5,824 bases of DNA from the NCBI GenBank assembly GCA_020050375.1, contig JAGVKR010000590.1, forward strand, positions 1 to 5,824, in the 5' to 3' direction. How positions within the stretch are numbered: position 1 is the first letter of the stretch; each line of letters begins with the position of its first letter. Below the pieces are notes generated by a model that did no database searches, was not told the DNA's origin, and saw nothing but the letters and a program-made list of their open reading frames with translations. The stretch comes from Planctomycetales bacterium (GTDB lineage: Bacteria > Planctomycetota > Planctomycetia > Planctomycetales > Planctomycetaceae). A program made the position numbers and the translations under genes. Shown here one piece after another: positions 4,213-5,824 of this stretch.

Positions 4213-5824
4213 CTACCGGAGCTTCACAATCTCCTCCTGCGAAAGTGCTCGTCCATACAGGCGCAAGTCGCTCATGCTGCCGGAAAAATAGTCGTTGCCG
4301 CCGAAGCCGATGCGCAGGGGCTGGTCGTTCGTCAGGTCCAGCGCGGCCGGATTGGCGATCGTTGACTCCGCAACCTGCTTGCCGTCGACGTACAGCTTGA
4401 GCCGGTCGCGCTGCCGGACTGCCGCCAAATGTCTCCAGCCGGGTTCCAGCTCATGGTCGTTGGAAACAGCCGCCCCGGCGGTGAGGGCGTGGACGTGGCC
4501 GCTGGGGAGCACGCCGCAGAAGAGTTGGCCCTGATAGAGCGCCATCGACCAGGCGCGGCGATAACGCACGTCCGAGGTATCGAGCGTCCCGGTCAGGGCC
4601 CATTTTGCGTCGCCGTCGTAGCGGAAGACCTGCGCGAGGGGGAGCGTGCCGGCGTACAGTTTTCCGTTGTGGACCGCCATCCCCATGACTTCCAGTTCGT
4701 TGCCCAGCCGCCCGGCGTCGGTCCAGTTTTTGCCGTCACGCGTGCGATAGACGCGCCCGTTTTTCCAGGTGCCGCAATAGAGCTCGCCGGCATGCACGTC
4801 GAAGGAATACGTCTGACCGGCCGGTTCGAATGTGGCCGGCGCCGACCACTTCTGGCCGTCGAAACTGAAGACGCGGCACCCGTTCCAGCAACTGCCGAAC
4901 AGGGAGTGGTTGAACACGCCCATGGCATAAATCCACAGACCATCGGCCACCGAAACCCATTCCCGGTCGCCGGCGAATCGATATTGGGCGTAATGATACA
5001 TCGAGCTGGCATAAAGCTGGCCGCGAAAAACGCACAGCCCGCCGACTCCTTCGGCGCCTTGTAAGGAACCCGAGTCGGCCCATTTTCCGTCGCCGTCGTA
5101 GCGGAAGATTTTGCCCCCCAGCGTCCCGTTCGCAGAGTCGGGGAGCAGGGAACCCCGCAAGCGATAACAGCCCGTCCCCGCGTAGAGTTTTCCCTCGTGC
5201 ACGGCCAGAGCGGTCACCGCGTTGCTTTGATCGGGGCTGCCGCAGTCGATCCAGCGCGCGTCGCCGGCATATCGGTAGACATGGCCCGCCTGGTCCTTGC
5301 CGGGCTCGCAAATGCCGGCAAAAAGTTCCCCCTTGTAAACGGCGAGGGCCATCACATAGACGGCGCTACCCGGTCGGCCGCAATCGGTCCATTTCGGTTC
5401 TGTGCCGGAATCGATCCCGAATTGAATGTTTCGGAAATTGGCCTGGCTCCCCACCGAGCCGTGACCGTCCTTGATGCACCAGTTGAACCCGCGCCGCGAA
5501 GCGGGATCGAATTTTCCCGCCAGGTCCCCCACGACGTCGTCGAGCTCGCGTGCCGTATGGGCCCAGACCGCGAGCGTGAAGTCTCCCGTTCCCAGAGCCA
5601 GCGATTGGCTCGCAGGGACCTCGATGAACGCACCGGTGCCATCGAAGCGCGCGGCGCCTCCCGCTTTGCCATCGCGGCCCGGTGCAGCGAGGTCGACCCC
5701 GTGGTTTTGACCGTCGTTCCCCTGGCCGGACGAATCTTTCGCGTCGCCGGCCAGCTTCCAGTGACCGATCAGGTCGCGCTCCGCGCCGCGTGCGGCGGGG
5801 GCCGTCAGCGCGGCGGCGAGCAGG
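4213..5824 (-). CDS. Secreted LamG-domain protein with an inserted seven-repeat beta-propeller (start beyond right edge)
   Basis: The minus-strand frame is open from the right edge to TAG at 4213-4215, giving 536 visible residues; GTG at 5532 is internal. Residues 1-15 (LLAAALTAPAARGAE) look like the end of a signal peptide, implying export. Residues 18 to about 140 are the first half of a LamG/concanavalin-like jelly roll (LIGHWKLAGDAKDSSG, AARFDGTGAFIEVP, GDFTLAVWA). Then come seven repeats with the core xAxxVxxGxLYAG, beginning near residues 158, 204, 261, 299, 339, 380 and 425, and seven W-x-D-x-G-like motifs starting near 143 (KWTDCG). Seven repeats suit a seven-bladed propeller. The LamG fold resumes at about 458 (LEPGWRHLAAV, RLKLYVDGKQVA, LRIGFGG, SDLRLYGRALSQEEI). 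No catalytic motif is seen; carbohydrate or protein binding outside the cytoplasm is inferred. Confidence 0.88.
   Translation of the reverse strand, partial: LLAAALTAPAARGAERDLIGHWKLAGDAKDSSGQGNDGQNHGVDLAAPGRDGKAGGAARFDGTGAFIEVPASQSLALGTGDFTLAVWAHTARELDDVVGDLAGKFDPASRRGFNWCIKDGHGSVGSQANFRNIQFGIDSGTEPKWTDCGRPGSAVYVMALAVYKGELFAGICEPGKDQAGHVYRYAGDARWIDCGSPDQSNAVTALAVHEGKLYAGTGCYRLRGSLLPDSANGTLGGKIFRYDGDGKWADSGSLQGAEGVGGLCVFRGQLYASSMYHYAQYRFAGDREWVSVADGLWIYAMGVFNHSLFGSCWNGCRVFSFDGQKWSAPATFEPAGQTYSFDVHAGELYCGTWKNGRVYRTRDGKNWTDAGRLGNELEVMGMAVHNGKLYAGTLPLAQVFRYDGDAKWALTGTLDTSDVRYRRAWSMALYQGQLFCGVLPSGHVHALTAGAAVSNDHELEPGWRHLAAVRQRDRLKLYVDGKQVAESTIANPAALDLTNDQPLRIGFGGNDYFSGSMSDLRLYGRALSQEEIVKLR

Noticed and set aside
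3770..4213. A 147-codon minus-strand frame and a 113-codon plus-strand frame (3866-4207) in the convergent gap
   Set aside because: Both translate straight through the palindromic repeat elements and give low-complexity Pro/Gly/Arg-rich sequence without any domain; most likely repeat-derived artefacts.
4429..5064. A 211-codon plus-strand frame inside the LamG/propeller gene
   Set aside because: Antisense shadow; the minus strand encodes seven regularly spaced propeller repeats over the same bases.

Overview
The window looks like chromosomal DNA from a GC-rich planctomycete. No ribosomal marker is present. The assignment rests on three family-level signals: an ECF sigma factor that overlaps a Ser/Thr protein kinase carrying the N-terminal extension typical of planctomycete kinases, a secreted LamG/beta-propeller protein of a kind common in that phylum, and interspersed palindromic repeats built on CCAAGC..GCTTGG hairpins.

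Layout. Bases 1-1275 (minus strand) hold a two-gene signalling unit. The sigma factor comes first and ends in a 4-base ATGA overlap with the start of the kinase, which runs off the left edge. Bases 1276-1688 separate this unit from a divergent plus-strand pair. The gap contains one candidate promoter for each direction, a 12-base perfect palindrome and two short inverted repeats. Bases 1689-3464 (plus) encode a calcineurin-like metallophosphoesterase followed, 27 bases later, by a class 1 isoprenoid-synthase-like protein. The last ~100 residues of the latter look like the C-terminal end of an NmrA/SDR-type NAD(P)-binding protein whose Rossmann half is absent, so this is a chimeric gene.

Bases 3465-4212 are a ~750-base gene-poor gap between convergent genes. 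It contains a terminator-like hairpin, further inverted repeats, a 32-base AT-rich imperfect palindrome, a possible 25-codon ORF, a 150-base element made of four hairpins with inverted ends, and a GC-rich inverted repeat touching the 3' end of the next gene. Bases 4213-5824 (minus) encode a secreted protein whose LamG jelly-roll domain is split by seven propeller-like repeats; its signal peptide start lies beyond the right edge.

How the parts may work together. The sigma factor and kinase are probably co-translated, and the kinase may control the sigma factor's activity. The phosphoesterase and isoprenoid-like protein probably form an operon acting on a phosphorylated lipid or prenyl substrate, but the substrate cannot be read from the sequence. 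The LamG/propeller protein appears to be an independent exported protein. The most unusual items are the isoprenoid-SDR fusion, the propeller nested inside the LamG fold, and the structured repeat cluster in the convergent gap.
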